Source of the DNA: Leptospira sp.
Lineage (GTDB): Bacteria; Spirochaetota; Leptospiria; Leptospirales; Leptospiraceae
Direction of reading: 5' to 3'
Assembly: GCA_016742255.1 (NCBI GenBank)
Contig: JACVCB010000032.1
Coordinates: 1 to 38,548, forward strand
DNA: 38,548 bases
A model generated the notes under the pieces. That model did not search any database and was not told where the DNA came from. It saw only the letters and a program-made list of their open reading frames with translations. Positions 7,717-16,206 of the stretch are shown in pieces. Position 1 is the first letter of the stretch, and each line of letters begins with the position of its first letter. The position numbers and the translations under genes are program-made.

Positions 7717-9633
7717 TTGAAATTTGTTTTAAATCCTACTAAAACCTTTGTTGTGAAACGGATCCGAAAATCTAGAATTCCGACTCTTGCACAGTATTTG
7801 ACACTGGCGGATTTGTTTAAAAACCTCCCTCATTCCGTGTTACGCGAAATGATGTCACATACTGTTCGCGAATTTTTAAAAGGAGGAGAGATTCTCTTTT
7901 TGGAACATTCAGATGGAAATGATCTGTACATTTTGGCGGCAGGAAAACTTCGTTACGAAAAACGAAGTGCCGATGGCAGTATCCGAGATGTAGGTGAATT
8001 CAAACGTCTCGATATCATTGGAGAGTTGAGTTTATTTACGGGAGAAAAACGTTCTGCCACAGTGAAAGCTGTGAGAGACTCAGAACTCATCCGAGTTCCT
8101 AGAGACGTGGCATTGTCCATTCTTGTAAAATACCCTGAGAGTTTACTTCAAATTACGAAAATCATCGCAGAACGATTGGCTCACGCCAAAACGGAAACAA
8201 AAGGATTTGTCCCACAGGCAAAAACCTTCACGTTACTATCCTCACTTCCTGAAAAAGTCATTTTAGATATGATTCATTATCTCGGAATTGTAATCCTTCG
8301 GCATGGATCTTTTTATGTTGTCGATGAATCAATGTTCAACGATCGAATGAAAGAATTGGAAAAATTAGAAGAAGTAGATAGGGAACCTTGGATCATTCGA
8401 TTTTTCACTCAAATTGAAGCCGAATACGATTATATTTTTTATCTTGTGAAGGATGATGGCAAATTAAGTCCTTATGTCGAAAGGACACTGCGCCAGTCTG
8501 ATACCTTTGTTTATATCAAAGATGCAAATGAGGATCCAAATTGTATCCAAATGGAATCACTCATCGATAAACGTAAGTTTAGTGACCGTAATCATGTTCT
8601 TGTCCTCTTGCAATCAAATCGAGAAATGGTTCGCCCAGGTACAATCAACCACCTTGAAAAAAGGAGATTCCAACGTCATTTTCATGTCCATTTAGAACGA
8701 ATGGACACTTGGGAAAGATTGGGCAGAGGTTTACTTGGAAAATCCATAGGACTTGCATTAGGTGGCGGTGGTGCCAAAGGGTTTTCCCATTTAGGTGTGC
8801 TCAAAGCGTTAGAAGAAAATACAATCCCCATTGATATGGTTTCTGGTACAAGTGCGGGTTCCATTTTTGCTGCACTCATTGCGATGGGTGAATCTAGTGA
8901 GGGAAGTAAAGTAAAAGCAAAGGAATTTTGGGTATCAAAAGACCTTTTAAATGAATATACAATTCCCATTTTATCCCTAACAACAGGGAAAAAATACACG
9001 GAAGCCATTCGGAATTTTTTTGGTGACATCCAAATTGAAGATTTGTGGATTCCTTATTTCTCGGTTGCAACAAACCTTTCCCATTCAGAAATCCACGTAC
9101 AAGAAGTGGGAAGTTTATGGAAAGCTGTCCGTGCGAGTACTTCCATTCCTGGAATTGTACCACCTTTCATTGATGATGGAATTGTCTATGTGGATGGGGG
9201 AGTTCTTGATAATGTTCCTGGTATCACACTCAAGGAGAAGGGTGTCGGGAAAGTAATTTCGGTAGATGTATTTGGTGACATTTATCCAGACCAAGACCGT
9301 GAACTTTGTGAATACTTTGATGTGAACAAACCAGGTGTGATGACAAACCCAATCTTCCAAATGACTAATCTCATCAATTTCCAAGACATCTTAAAACCAA
9401 AATTTCCTCCTATAGGAGATATCATCATCCGTTCGATTTTAGCATCGAGCCGAGAACGAATCCGCCAAACAGAAAAAATCTCAGATTTGTTTTTGCAAAT
9501 CCCTACCAATAATTTTGGATTACTTGATTGGTTTGCGTATGAACGTTTGATTGAACTTGGATATGTTTCGTCATTTGAGAAAATCAAAATGAACCGAGAG
9601 AAATTCTTAAATCCTTCTTTACAATCAGTGTAG
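7717..9633 (+). CDS. cNMP-binding domain / patatin-like phospholipase (NTE family)
   Basis: A 638-residue fusion. Residues about 33-155 form a cyclic-nucleotide-binding domain whose phosphate-binding cassette, IIGELSLFTGEKRSATV (100-116), keeps the Gly-Glu and the Arg-Ser-Ala that hold the cyclic phosphate. Residues about 340-530 form a patatin domain. It shows the oxyanion glycine loop LGGGGAKGFSHLG (about 346-358), the nucleophile elbow GTSAG (Ser about 379) and the catalytic Asp of YVDGGVLDN (about 493). Together these predict a cytoplasmic or membrane-associated serine lipase controlled by cAMP or cGMP, like eukaryotic neuropathy target esterase. The intervening 160-330 region is unassigned. 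The TTG start at 7717 follows a GAGAAAAGG. A cyclase is encoded at 16193. Confidence 0.9.
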   Translation: MKFVLNPTKTFVVKRIRKSRIPTLAQYLTLADLFKNLPHSVLREMMSHTVREFLKGGEILFLEHSDGNDLYILAAGKLRYEKRSADGSIRDVGEFKRLDIIGELSLFTGEKRSATVKAVRDSELIRVPRDVALSILVKYPESLLQITKIIAERLAHAKTETKGFVPQAKTFTLLSSLPEKVILDMIHYLGIVILRHGSFYVVDESMFNDRMKELEKLEEVDREPWIIRFFTQIEAEYDYIFYLVKDDGKLSPYVERTLRQSDTFVYIKDANEDPNCIQMESLIDKRKFSDRNHVLVLLQSNREMVRPGTINHLEKRRFQRHFHVHLERMDTWERLGRGLLGKSIGLALGGGGAKGFSHLGVLKALEENTIPIDMVSGTSAGSIFAALIAMGESSEGSKVKAKEFWVSKDLLNEYTIPILSLTTGKKYTEAIRNFFGDIQIEDLWIPYFSVATNLSHSEIHVQEVGSLWKAVRASTSIPGIVPPFIDDGIVYVDGGVLDNVPGITLKEKGVGKVISVDVFGDIYPDQDRELCEYFDVNKPGVMTNPIFQMTNLINFQDILKPKFPPIGDIIIRSILASSRERIRQTEKISDLFLQIPTNNFGLLDWFAYERLIELGYVSSFEKIKMNREKFLNPSLQSV

Positions 9634-9653
9634 ATACCTTTATTCCTTGGTTC

Positions 9654-10883
9654 ATGTTTTCAAAAGAGTATCATCTATCTATTATTCTATTGGTTTTCCT
9701 TTTCCCCTGTTTTTTACATTCTCAAAATTTAGACACACTTTTAGAATCTGGTTATAACAAACAAGAGACCTTACTCATTCGAAGTGAAATTCGAAAAAAA
9801 CTAGGTGACCGAGCAAACCAAAAAGAAATCCAAAACATCATCCAATCCTTACGGGTGTGGGCTGTGTTTGAATCGATGTCACCTTCGGAATTTGCATTGG
9901 AAGTAGAACGGTTTGTTATTTTACGTGACCATGGATATGAATGGGAGGAAACGGAAGAACTAATTCCTTACCTCATCACAACCAAACCTAACAAAAAAGA
10001 AATTCCATTTTTAGGTAAGTTTTATCGGGAGATGAAATTAAGCCAAGTGCCTGAAGATGAATTGTTAAATCTTTTTTCAGTTGCAAAAAGCAAATCTTGG
10101 ACGGGGGAAACATTGTTTGTGGTTGGTCGATTGTATGTTCTCATGCGAAAACAAGAATCCAATCTGGTTGTCATTCTCAAACAATTAGAAAAAAAAATAC
10201 CTAAAAATATGCAAACACTCAGTTCAGAAAAACAAAAGAAACTGATGAATGAAATGAAACCTGAATCAAAGAATTCTGATTTGGTTGTGCGTTGGAATTC
10301 TGTCATTGAAGATACAATCTCTGTTCTTTCAGGGAAAAACACCATTGACGATTTTAAAGTTTCAGATCGTAGAACCGAAATCATTTGGAATGAAGAAGGA
10401 GAATGGATCACAAAAGAAAGACCTAAATTAGATCCGAATCTCATTTTTATAGAAGAACAGATTACTTCTCAACCTACACAAACAGAAAATTCCTCCAAAC
10501 GTAAGTTAGTTGATCCTGTCGGTAGGTTATGGATTGGAACTCCTTATTTGTATGGTGGGTATTCCAAACGTGGTGTTGATTGTTCAGGATTGACAAAATC
10601 CATCCTAACCGATCCAAAAATTGGAATGAAGGAAAAGGCAATTCCTAGATCAGCAAAAGACCAATCACAAATCGGAAAATTTGTCACGAAAGAAAAACAG
10701 GAAATTGGGAATTTAGTATTTTTCTCTGCGTCTCCCAATACCAAAAAGATCACACATGTGGGTATGGTACTAGAGAACGGAAATTTTATCCATGCTTCAA
10801 CGAGTAGAGGTGTTGTCATCCAATCCCTAAATGAAAAATGGTGGAAGGAAAGGTATGTAACAGGAAGAGATATCTTTCCTTAG
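9654..10883 (+). CDS. Secreted NlpC/P60 family peptidoglycan endopeptidase
   Basis: A 409-residue exported protein. A signal peptide (about 1-23, ending LHSQ) leads into about 270 residues of helical, charged sequence without a recognised domain, then an NlpC/P60 domain from about 285. The catalytic Cys is in VDCSGLTKS (about 309) and the His in THVGMVLENG (about 368), with a third polar His in FIHAS (about 380). GTPYLYGGYSKRGVDCSG is a textbook NlpC/P60 opening. Such enzymes cut D-Glu-mDAP type cross-links in cell wall peptides. It starts 20 bases after the cNMP-patatin gene and precedes another patatin gene, forming an envelope-hydrolase cluster. Confidence 0.9.
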   Translation: MFSKEYHLSIILLVFLFPCFLHSQNLDTLLESGYNKQETLLIRSEIRKKLGDRANQKEIQNIIQSLRVWAVFESMSPSEFALEVERFVILRDHGYEWEETEELIPYLITTKPNKKEIPFLGKFYREMKLSQVPEDELLNLFSVAKSKSWTGETLFVVGRLYVLMRKQESNLVVILKQLEKKIPKNMQTLSSEKQKKLMNEMKPESKNSDLVVRWNSVIEDTISVLSGKNTIDDFKVSDRRTEIIWNEEGEWITKERPKLDPNLIFIEEQITSQPTQTENSSKRKLVDPVGRLWIGTPYLYGGYSKRGVDCSGLTKSILTDPKIGMKEKAIPRSAKDQSQIGKFVTKEKQEIGNLVFFSASPNTKKITHVGMVLENGNFIHASTSRGVVIQSLNEKWWKERYVTGRDIFP

Positions 10884-10894
10884 TGGTAATTACT

Positions 10895-11794
10895 ATGGCA
10901 AAAAAGAAAGCATTGGTTTTATCTGGAGGTGGTGCCAGAGGTGCCTACCAAGCAGGTGTATTACGATATTTAGAAGAAATCAATTGGAAGCCGGACATTA
11001 TTTGTGGAACTTCTGTTGGAGCGATCAATGCATGTGCCATTGGTTCTGGGATGGATTCAAAAAAATTATCCGACCTATGGTTAAAATTGAATCAAAAACA
11101 TATCATGCGTTATTCGGTATGGAATATGCTGAAAGGTTTGTTCCGAAGGAAATACTATCCATTGGTTGAAACTTACCCATTAAAAAAATTCATCCATGAA
11201 CATTTAGACTTTAGTCAATTAAACGAGTCAAAAACAAAGGTCATCATATCAGCCGTTAATATTTTAACATCAGAACTTAAATTCTTTGAAAATCCGAAAC
11301 TTCGGATCGAACATCTACTAGCTTCTTCAGCCATACCGATGATTTTTCCATGGCAGATGATTGATGGAGAACCCTATTGGGATGGTGGAGTGATGGCAAA
11401 TACTCCGATCTTACCAGCGTTAACTCATGAAGCTTCCGATATCGTTGTGGTATTACTTTCACCTGTTGGGGGTTCGGCGATTATGGAAACACCTGTTACA
11501 AAGGATGAGGCATTAGAAAGGTTATTTGAACTCTACTTACTTGGTTCCTATAAGAGTGTCGAACAAGGATTAGAATACAGAAAATCTGTGATCAATGGTC
11601 TCACTGCGATTGAAAATTTTTTCCTAAACCTACGGACACAATTTACAAGTGCTAAAATTTCAGTTATAGCTCCAAAACAAATGTTAGGTTTTGGTAGCAT
11701 ACTTAATTTTAAGAAAGAACAAGCTGAAAAACTGCTAATACAGGGTTATGATGATGCTAAAGATTTTTTCCAATCCAAATCTAAGAAAAAATGA
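10895..11794 (+). CDS. Patatin-like phospholipase family protein
   Basis: A stand-alone patatin of about 299 residues, similar in size to RssA/YchK-type bacterial proteins. It has the glycine-rich oxyanion loop LSGGGARGAYQAGVL (about 9-23), the elbow GTSVG with Ser near residue 41 and the Asp of YWDGGVMAN near residue 163, so it should be an active serine acyl hydrolase acting on lipid substrates. No signal peptide or cNMP domain is present, unlike the patatin at 7717. The start at 10895 (MAKKKALVLSGGG) is preferred: an in-frame start at 10838 would overlap the preceding gene by 46 bases. The stop abuts the convergent FadL-like gene without a spacer. Confidence 0.9.
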   Translation: MAKKKALVLSGGGARGAYQAGVLRYLEEINWKPDIICGTSVGAINACAIGSGMDSKKLSDLWLKLNQKHIMRYSVWNMLKGLFRRKYYPLVETYPLKKFIHEHLDFSQLNESKTKVIISAVNILTSELKFFENPKLRIEHLLASSAIPMIFPWQMIDGEPYWDGGVMANTPILPALTHEASDIVVVLLSPVGGSAIMETPVTKDEALERLFELYLLGSYKSVEQGLEYRKSVINGLTAIENFFLNLRTQFTSAKISVIAPKQMLGFGSILNFKKEQAEKLLIQGYDDAKDFFQSKSKKK

Positions 11795-13294
11795 TCAATT
11801 CCTGGAACTGACCATGATGTAAATAGACTGAGCCATATATTCGAAGGATTGTGCCAATGAATTTGGGTCGATCCTAGAATTTCCGTACCCCGTTTCACGG
11901 ATGTAGGTAACCGAAACTGATGATTTGGAAGTTACCCATGAAAAACCCAAACTGAATCCTTTGTTCCTTGAATATTCATTTCGAGGATTTGTTCCTGACC
12001 GAGCAACTTTGTAAATCAAACTCGCATCGCCAGAAGTCGCAGTAACTTGGTTACCAAATGTATTTTGAAGGTATAAATCAACTGCTGATTCTGTCCATGA
12101 GATTGGTTTTGTATTGGGTTCGTTTGTGTAAATTCCACCTAATACAGAAAATGTGTCAGCCAAATAGTATTCCATTCCAGCAGCAAAATTCGTTGTGGAA
12201 TACCGAGTTAGTTCTCTCACCTCTGTATCATTGATTGTGTAAGTGACACGTCGACCGAAGGTACTAATTTCATCTTGGTTCCTTCTGACTTTATAACCAG
12301 AGGTGTGAATCATATCAAAGGAAGCTAAAAATCTTGCCGTTGGGAAAAAGGCGACTCCAAATCGCATTTCTTGTGTTTGCGGAATGGAGGTGACAAGTTT
12401 TGGTTTTTGTGTTAAGACTCCTTGTTCAATGGAGGAGGCACCGCCCCCAGTCCCTTCAATGAAGTCAACAGCAGAGGAACCCGGTCTACGTGTAGAATCT
12501 ACATAAACTTCATTGAACAAACGATCCCCACCAGTAACAAAAATACGACGATAACTAAATCCAAGAGAGAGTTTAGGATTCGGTTGGTATTGGATACCAA
12601 GGACTGGCATAAGTCCAGATGTGCGACGATTGTCTACATAAGAGCGCATCACATAACTTAGATCCGAGAATTGTTGGAATTGGGTTCTCGAAACTTCCTT
12701 CGTATCATTCATGTAATAAAGAGTGGCACCAAGAGAAAGTTTATCATTGAGAAGGTATGCCAAACTGGGACCAACTAATAATTGGTTACAACGTTCTTTT
12801 GTATAATTTCGTGTCGAATTGATGGAAGGAGAAACAAGAGGGTAGTTCACCTGATCCACTCGATTGTAGGAATAGTTATAAGTATTCACAATTGAAAAGG
12901 CAAACTTCCATCGATCAAAGTTCTTGAGTAGGCCAATGAAATTGGGATCAAATCCTTGGTGGGTTTGGTTGTATCTTTGGCCTGGTGTGTCTATATTGAT
13001 ATAACTACGTTTCACATCTTTAAAGTTACTAGCAGAAATAGAAATCCCATCATTATGAGTAAACCCTAGTCCTGCTGGATTGTAATAGGCTCCCGATGGG
13101 TCGTCAGCAATGGCAGTAAACGCTCCTGCCAGTCCCGCCGCTCTTTCCCCGTAAAACCCTTGTATGTTGTTAAATGGTTCTGATGGGAAAAGTGAGACAG
13201 GTGATAGGCAGATACTCGATAATAAAATAAATCGATTGATTAATTTCTTAAGTGTATTTGAGCAGTTGTTAGGTTTTTTTTTAATGATTAACAT
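11795..13294 (-). CDS. OmpP1/FadL family outer membrane transport protein
   Basis: A beta-barrel protein of 499 residues. A signal peptide follows a positive N-terminus (about 16-36). The mature part starts with the family hallmark GERAAGLAGAFTAIADDPSGAYYNPAGLGF (about 50-78, the hatch-like NPAG motif of FadL/OmpP1/PorV proteins). Many amphipathic strands follow, e.g. SLGFSYRRIFV and FAAGMEYYLADTFSVLGGIY. FadL porins import long-chain fatty acids or other hydrophobic compounds across the outer membrane. Such a role would fit Leptospira, which grows on fatty acids, but the substrate is inferred. It follows the large lipoprotein gene by 41 bases on the same strand. Confidence 0.87.
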   Translation of the reverse strand: MLIIKKKPNNCSNTLKKLINRFILLSSICLSPVSLFPSEPFNNIQGFYGERAAGLAGAFTAIADDPSGAYYNPAGLGFTHNDGISISASNFKDVKRSYINIDTPGQRYNQTHQGFDPNFIGLLKNFDRWKFAFSIVNTYNYSYNRVDQVNYPLVSPSINSTRNYTKERCNQLLVGPSLAYLLNDKLSLGATLYYMNDTKEVSRTQFQQFSDLSYVMRSYVDNRRTSGLMPVLGIQYQPNPKLSLGFSYRRIFVTGGDRLFNEVYVDSTRRPGSSAVDFIEGTGGGASSIEQGVLTQKPKLVTSIPQTQEMRFGVAFFPTARFLASFDMIHTSGYKVRRNQDEISTFGRRVTYTINDTEVRELTRYSTTNFAAGMEYYLADTFSVLGGIYTNEPNTKPISWTESAVDLYLQNTFGNQVTATSGDASLIYKVARSGTNPRNEYSRNKGFSLGFSWVTSKSSVSVTYIRETGYGNSRIDPNSLAQSFEYMAQSIYIMVSSRN

Positions 13295-13335
13295 ATAGAT
13301 TTCTTTTTGTTTAGTTTCAAATATACGAACTTCAA

Positions 13336-14865
13336 TTAGATTTGAACAACAGTATTTGCTCGAACTGTGTATACTTCGTTTCCGTTTGTATCTATAGCAT
13401 ACCGCCAGACAACAGCCGAAGGAATTTGATTGGCTGTCCCATAAAAGTCTATATAATAAACGGGACCACCACTATTGACATTATTATAAAATTCTCCCCA
13501 ACCTATATACTCATCTGGATATATATTTGGATCAACTCCAGCCGGCATGATAACATAAGCATCATATTCAGTAAACCCAGCTCCTTGGCCAATTCCTCCT
13601 CCTGGGAGTGCAGTTGTAAAATCAACATAAGCATCCCATTCAAAGGTATATGTAGTTTCGATGAACTCACCATAAATATCAGTATCAAGAACACCTAATT
13701 CTTCATAATCATCGTTAGCTGGAGTACCGATGTCATAATAATCCACGGCAAAATAAGTGATGTCACCATTCGGATCATAAGTTTCGGTTAAGTAGTATTC
13801 GTAGTTGTTGCCATTGTCAATGTATTCAGTCAGGACATAACCACCTAAGTCATTGGTTCTACCTTTGACTGAGGTGGTGACTTTATTCCCTGCAGCGTCA
13901 TCGTAAACATTGCTATAATTTAATGTGACACAATTATTTGCATTGGCACTTGTATCCTTCTCACATTCTTCGAAGGTAAATCGTGTTGTGGATTTGTCTG
14001 TATTCCCAGAACCACTTGTCACTTGTTTGATATTGAGGATGGCTTTGTCTTTTTTTCCAGCTTGTGTGATGTAAGTGATGGATGCTTCTACACTTAAAGA
14101 AATTCCAAATACTTTTAAGGAACGATTGATGGAACTAAAAACTTTTGATTTATCTGTTTTGAATTTGATTGCCTTTTGGAATTTATTATTGGAAGGACAA
14201 GGTTGAGGGGTTCCTATGGCATCGGCAAAGGAATATTCAATTTCAACATCATATTCGTCATTACTCAAACGTTTGTAAACCATCGCAGGTGTAGGCACTG
14301 ATTGTCCCGTAAATGGCAAAATCCCTTCGTTTTGCAGACTTACTAGTTCACCTCTTGCTTCTTCGGGACTCAGACCTAGCCTTTCAATCCCTTCCAGGAA
14401 CTCTTCTTCCATACTTTGGGTGATACGCACGGTTCCCGTTCCACCGGGAATACAAACTCCCGGACTTGCTTTGGCAATGAGATAAGATCCGCTGATGAGT
14501 ACTAAGTCTTTTTTAGAATCTCTTAATATCTCAGCGACAATACTTGTACCTTCTGTTAAAAAATTTTGTCCTGTAAATCCATAATCCAAAGTATCTTGTG
14601 CGATTCCTTTATTAGAAAAAGCCATTTTGGTAGAACGGTTTTGGCGCAGAAAACTTGCACCTAAACCGCTCGAAGGTTTCCGAATAGACCTTGGCACAGC
14701 CACACTTAAATTGGATGGGAGTTCTGTATTGATATTGGAAGAAAATAATGTACGAATGAAAAACCGAGTGGCTAATGCACTGAGCGTATTACTTTCATCT
14801 TTTTCTTTTTTACAACCTTCGAACGTCATAAACAATATGATGAGAAGTAGAAAAAAATGTTTCAT
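13336..14865 (-). CDS. Large putative lipoprotein of unknown function
   Basis: A 509-residue protein I cannot place in a named family. The N-terminus MKHFFLLLIILFMTFEGCKKEKDE is a lipoprotein signal with Cys18 followed by a charged tether, typical of outer-membrane or periplasmic lipoproteins. The body is beta-rich and extended, with many Tyr, Asp, Thr and Gly (for instance GNNYEYYLTETYDPNGDITYF), suggesting repeated strand-turn units or a sandwich fold. There are four or more cysteines in the mature part (such as CIPGG and FEECEKD). It is probably co-transcribed with the FadL-type porin 41 bases downstream, so it could be an accessory surface protein of that transporter; this is inference from position only. 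Confidence 0.72.
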   Translation of the reverse strand: MKHFFLLLIILFMTFEGCKKEKDESNTLSALATRFFIRTLFSSNINTELPSNLSVAVPRSIRKPSSGLGASFLRQNRSTKMAFSNKGIAQDTLDYGFTGQNFLTEGTSIVAEILRDSKKDLVLISGSYLIAKASPGVCIPGGTGTVRITQSMEEEFLEGIERLGLSPEEARGELVSLQNEGILPFTGQSVPTPAMVYKRLSNDEYDVEIEYSFADAIGTPQPCPSNNKFQKAIKFKTDKSKVFSSINRSLKVFGISLSVEASITYITQAGKKDKAILNIKQVTSGSGNTDKSTTRFTFEECEKDTSANANNCVTLNYSNVYDDAAGNKVTTSVKGRTNDLGGYVLTEYIDNGNNYEYYLTETYDPNGDITYFAVDYYDIGTPANDDYEELGVLDTDIYGEFIETTYTFEWDAYVDFTTALPGGGIGQGAGFTEYDAYVIMPAGVDPNIYPDEYIGWGEFYNNVNSGGPVYYIDFYGTANQIPSAVVWRYAIDTNGNEVYTVRANTVVQI

Positions 14866-14964
14866 TGCCCGTTCATAACAATGGATGGATAGGAATTGTC
14901 AATTCGAAAGTCAAAATTAAAAAAAGAGTTTTCAAAGATTGATGAGACCCAACACTCATTGGTA

Positions 14965-16206
14965 ATGAAGTATAACACTTTATCCTATTTATTGCTTTTT
15001 GTCAGTGTTTCACTCCTTGCAAAAGGAAATGTTTATGTGCAAAGCAACAAAGCAAAGTTACTTTCACAACCTAAGTTAAATGCAGAAGGAAGTCTTTTAA
15101 AAATAGGAGAAGTACTAACGCCTATCACCGAACAAGGACTTTTTGTCCAAGTTCGAGTCGAAGAGAAAACAGGTTGGGTCTCAAAATTATTTGTATCTCC
15201 ACTCCCACCTGGAACCCAAATGAAATTAGGGATCACTTCTAATTCATCGGAAGCCGTTGTCGCAAGACAACGTGCCTCTGATTTCACAAAAACCGCTGCT
15301 GCAAGAGGACTCTCAGAAACTCAGAAAATGAGAGTGCGTGGAGAAGGAGACTTGTATGATTTTGAATCTTTACGTTGGCTCGAATCCGTACCATTGGCCT
15401 TTGAAGAAACATCTCCTAAGGAAATAAATAAGACTGGGATCACACAAAGTCCGAGTTTTTTTTCATTCTCATCTAATTCTGGATTGCCTGTACTTGGGGA
15501 AACAAAAGCAGAAGTGAAGATGGGCCGTTCGCTTGCAGCAAAGCTTTTGAAAAAGTATAATTTGGTTCGTGATTTAGAATTCACGAGGTATCTCAATTCC
15601 ATCGCATCAAAGTTAGGTTCTGTTTCTTCCCGTAAGGATTTGGAATTTCGGGTTGGGATCATCGATTCACAAGAGGTAAATGCATTTTCCTGTCCTGGTG
15701 GTTATTTGTTTATCACTACAGGCACTCTAAAAAAAATCCAAACAGAAGCTGAGTTAGCTGGTATCATTGCACATGAAATGGGCCATGTGATCTTATTTCA
15801 TAGTGGAGAATTCAAAGAATCAAATGTATTTGTTGATATTCTATCTGGCTTATTATCTCCTCCAGGCAGTGAGGTTGTCAACACAGCGATGGCAACTGCG
15901 ATAAGCGAAATGGAAAAACAATTTTTTGAAACTGGCCGAGATGCTAAGGTGGAATTGGAAGCGGATGAGGCAGCCGTTGGTCTTGTTTCTCAGGTGGGAT
16001 ATTCACCACTTGGTTTGTCTAGTTATTTGAATACAATGTCCAAATCAGAAGGTACTGACCTTATGAAAAAAACACATCCTGATACAAATTTGAGAATCGC
16101 AAAACTCGTGTTTATTGAATCTTCGGTTTCTATGGAAGGATCTCCTGTCATCATTGACCGATGGAGTGATTACAAAAAACGATTAACAACAAATGAAACA
16201 AAATAA
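14965..16206 (+). CDS. SH3-domain M48 family metalloprotease
   Basis: A protein of about 413 residues. A signal peptide (MKYNTLSYLLLFVSVSLLAKG) precedes a bacterial SH3-like domain (about 25-85, with VYVQSNKAKLLSQPKLN and KTGWVSKLFV). A M48 peptidase domain follows from about 180. The zinc site is HEMGH (His about 270 and 274, Glu 271 catalytic), with the third ligand in ELEADEAAV (about 331). YfgC/BepA-like enzymes of this type act in envelope protein quality control. A TTG at 14896 would extend the protein by 23 polar residues ahead of the signal peptide, so the ATG at 14965 is preferred, although no strong ribosome-binding site precedes it. The 3' end overlaps the cyclase gene by 14 bases. 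Confidence 0.87.
   Translation: MKYNTLSYLLLFVSVSLLAKGNVYVQSNKAKLLSQPKLNAEGSLLKIGEVLTPITEQGLFVQVRVEEKTGWVSKLFVSPLPPGTQMKLGITSNSSEAVVARQRASDFTKTAAARGLSETQKMRVRGEGDLYDFESLRWLESVPLAFEETSPKEINKTGITQSPSFFSFSSNSGLPVLGETKAEVKMGRSLAAKLLKKYNLVRDLEFTRYLNSIASKLGSVSSRKDLEFRVGIIDSQEVNAFSCPGGYLFITTGTLKKIQTEAELAGIIAHEMGHVILFHSGEFKESNVFVDILSGLLSPPGSEVVNTAMATAISEMEKQFFETGRDAKVELEADEAAVGLVSQVGYSPLGLSSYLNTMSKSEGTDLMKKTHPDTNLRIAKLVFIESSVSMEGSPVIIDRWSDYKKRLTTNETK

Noticed and set aside
14893..14905. GAATTG-T-CAATTC palindrome between the divergent lipoprotein and M48 genes
   Set aside because: Short A/T-rich symmetry expected by chance in this base composition; no promoter elements aligned with it.
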